A DNA stretch of 64,000 nt, from contig CAKPLT010000005.1 of the NCBI GenBank assembly GCA_934167755.1, positions 1 to 64,000 of the forward strand. The letters run 5' to 3'. Shown piece by piece: positions 63,002-64,000 of this stretch. Below the pieces are notes generated by a model. It saw only the letters and a program-made list of their open reading frames with translations, ran no database searches and was not told the origin of the DNA. The position numbers and the translations under genes are program-made. The DNA comes from an uncultured Clostridia bacterium. Its GTDB lineage: Bacteria; Bacillota; Clostridia; TANB77; CAG-508. The number at the start of each line of letters is the position of its first letter. Within the stretch, counting starts at the first letter, position 1.

Positions 63002-63737
63002 ATTTATATTGCGCATATCCTGTTTCTTCAATCTCTTCAGCTAATTCAGCTGTTGAAGTTTTTACAATTTGTCCATTTACTAAAACATGTACATAATCAA
63101 CTTTTAAATGATTTAATATTCTTGTATTATGAGTAATAATTAATACTCCATTTTCATCATTTTTAAACATTTCGATACCTTTAGAAACTATTTTTATAGC
63201 ATCAACATCAAGTCCTGAATCTGTTTCATCTAATATTGCAAGTTTTGGATTTAATACAAGCATTTGTAAAATTTCATTTTTCTTTTTCTCTCCACCAGAG
63301 AATCCAACATTTAAGTTTCTTTCAATTAATTTTGGATTCATACTTAATTCTTCTGAATATTTTTTTACAGTATCTTTAAATTCAAAGATTTTAACAGGTT
63401 TTTCTGTTAGTTTATTTTTTGCATATTTTAAGAAATTCATTGTCGAAATCCCTGGTATTTCTTCTGGTAATTGGAATGACATAAAAATCCCTTTTTTAGC
63501 AATTTGATCTGTACTTAAATCATTTATATTTTCTCCTTCAAATTCTACTGAACCACTTATTTTTGTGTATTGTGGATTATTTAAAATAACATTTGCAAGT
63601 GTTGATTTTCCAGCACCATTTGGTCCCATTATTACATGAACTTCACCTTTTTTTATATTTAAGTTTAATCCTTTTAAAATTTCTTTTTCTCCTGCATTAA
63701 CATGTAAATCTTTTATTTCTAATAATTTGTCACTCAT
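63000..63737 (-). CDS. sufC: SUF ATPase SufC
   Basis: 245 residues, ABC-type ATPase of SufBCD. Walker A MGPNGAGKST, the SGGEKKKNEILQML signature, Walker B LAILDETDSGLDVDAI and THN switch. Upstream of it a DtxR-like gene ends 4 nt away. Usually sufC is joined directly to sufB; here a plus-strand ORF and a terminator lie between. Confidence 0.95.
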   Translation of the reverse strand: MSDKLLEIKDLHVNAGEKEILKGLNLNIKKGEVHVIMGPNGAGKSTLANVILNNPQYTKISGSVEFEGENINDLSTDQIAKKGIFMSFQLPEEIPGISTMNFLKYAKNKLTEKPVKIFEFKDTVKKYSEELSMNPKLIERNLNVGFSGGEKKKNEILQMLVLNPKLAILDETDSGLDVDAIKIVSKGIEMFKNDENGVLIITHNTRILNHLKVDYVHVLVNGQIVKTSTAELAEEIEETGYAQYK

Positions 63738-63741
63738 TTTC

Positions 63742-64000
63742 TTATTCCTTTCTTGCTTTTGATGTTCTTTTTATACAACATCTACATTTCTCTTGATTTA
63801 TATCATAATTACAATCTAAACTCTTTAGTCCCAAAACTTTATGAACATATTTAGCCAATTTATTTGTTGTATCATCTTCAATAACTGACTTTATTCTTTC
63901 AGCATCAGTTTTAGCTTGTTCTTCTTCTAAATTTAAAACTTCTTTTAAAAATACATAAACTATGTCATATGTTTCTAATATTTTTTGAGCTAGATTTTCT
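63742..64000 (-). CDS. Partial DtxR-like iron-dependent regulator
   Basis: The last 85 residues are visible before the window end (5' part missing). The segment ETYDIVYVFLKEVLN...AKTDAERIKSVI, then KLAKYVHKVLGL and a cysteine-rich tail DCNYDINQEKCRCC. It fits the metal-binding/dimerisation C-terminal part of DtxR/MntR-type regulators (A..DAxxIEH pattern, here AERIKSVI). Its position before sufC fits iron-dependent control of the suf operon. Identification is partial. Confidence 0.6.
   Translation of the reverse strand, partial: ENLAQKILETYDIVYVFLKEVLNLEEEQAKTDAERIKSVIEDDTTNKLAKYVHKVLGLKSLDCNYDINQEKCRCCIKRTSKARKE

Noticed and set aside
1..64000. tRNA, rRNA, CRISPR, prophage and complete IS
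   Set aside because: None recognised on either strand by inspection; a tRNAscan and IS search would be the decisive test.

Overview
This 64 kb window looks like chromosome from a spore-forming, very AT-rich member of the Clostridia (Firmicutes), probably an anaerobe. The evidence is the AT-rich DNA with strong AGGAGG-type ribosome sites, sporulation genes (yabP, yabQ, sigma-K), T-box leaders on valS and thrS, remA/rpoZ/gmk next to yicC, and a SUF system with SufU. I see no rRNA, tRNA, CRISPR array, prophage or intact insertion sequence. Almost all genes lie on the minus strand. Only five lie on plus: four small or unrecognised genes and the interrupted sigK.

Layout, left to right: gpmA, a YjdF-VOC fusion and a pentapeptide protein (0.1-2.7 kb); rho and the yabP-yabQ-divIC sporulation/division cluster (2.9-5.4 kb); an internally duplicated orphan protein (5.6-6.3 kb); T-box-valS and a FucO-like dehydrogenase (6.4-10.5 kb); a housekeeping block of def, priA, prsW, gmk, rpoZ, remA, yicC and rsmE, then yqeK (11.6-19.3 kb); the dTDP-rhamnose operon rfbDACB (19.4-22.8 kb); eno, then a GGGtGRT/NifU-like operon of unknown function (24.3-28.2 kb); a glycolytic operon gap-pgk-nudix-tpiA-gpmI with a YezG-like gene at its end (28.2-34.3 kb); sigK with a one-base frameshift (34.9-35.6 kb); an ECF sigma/anti-sigma pair, a PadR/FtsW-like pair and a large MacB-like ABC exporter (35.7-42.8 kb); T-box-thrS and ychF (43-47 kb); a likely glycolipid-synthesis cluster with a GT8-acyltransferase fusion (47.3-50.7 kb); a NadR-like nucleotidyltransferase, an ABC exporter and a two-component system (50.8-55.9 kb); and tsaC, mnmA and the SUF iron-sulfur genes with a DtxR-like regulator cut by the window end (56-64 kb).

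Functionally, the window joins lower glycolysis (gap, pgk, tpiA, gpmI, gpmA, eno), cell-envelope sugar and lipid work (rfb, GT8, acyltransferases, LPXTG-like protein), iron-sulfur and sulfur transfer (suf, mnmA), and envelope-stress signalling (ECF, TCS, ABC). Intergenic regions carry at least five families of hairpin-forming repeats, four of them with two or more copies here. They look like small non-autonomous (MITE- or REP-like) elements whose mobilising enzyme is not in the window. The strongest points to check are the sigK frameshift, these repeat families, the GT8-acyltransferase fusion, the GGGtGRT operon with its tiny membrane ORFs, and a leader with mutually exclusive hairpins upstream of a previously unlisted 56-residue protein inside the suf locus.
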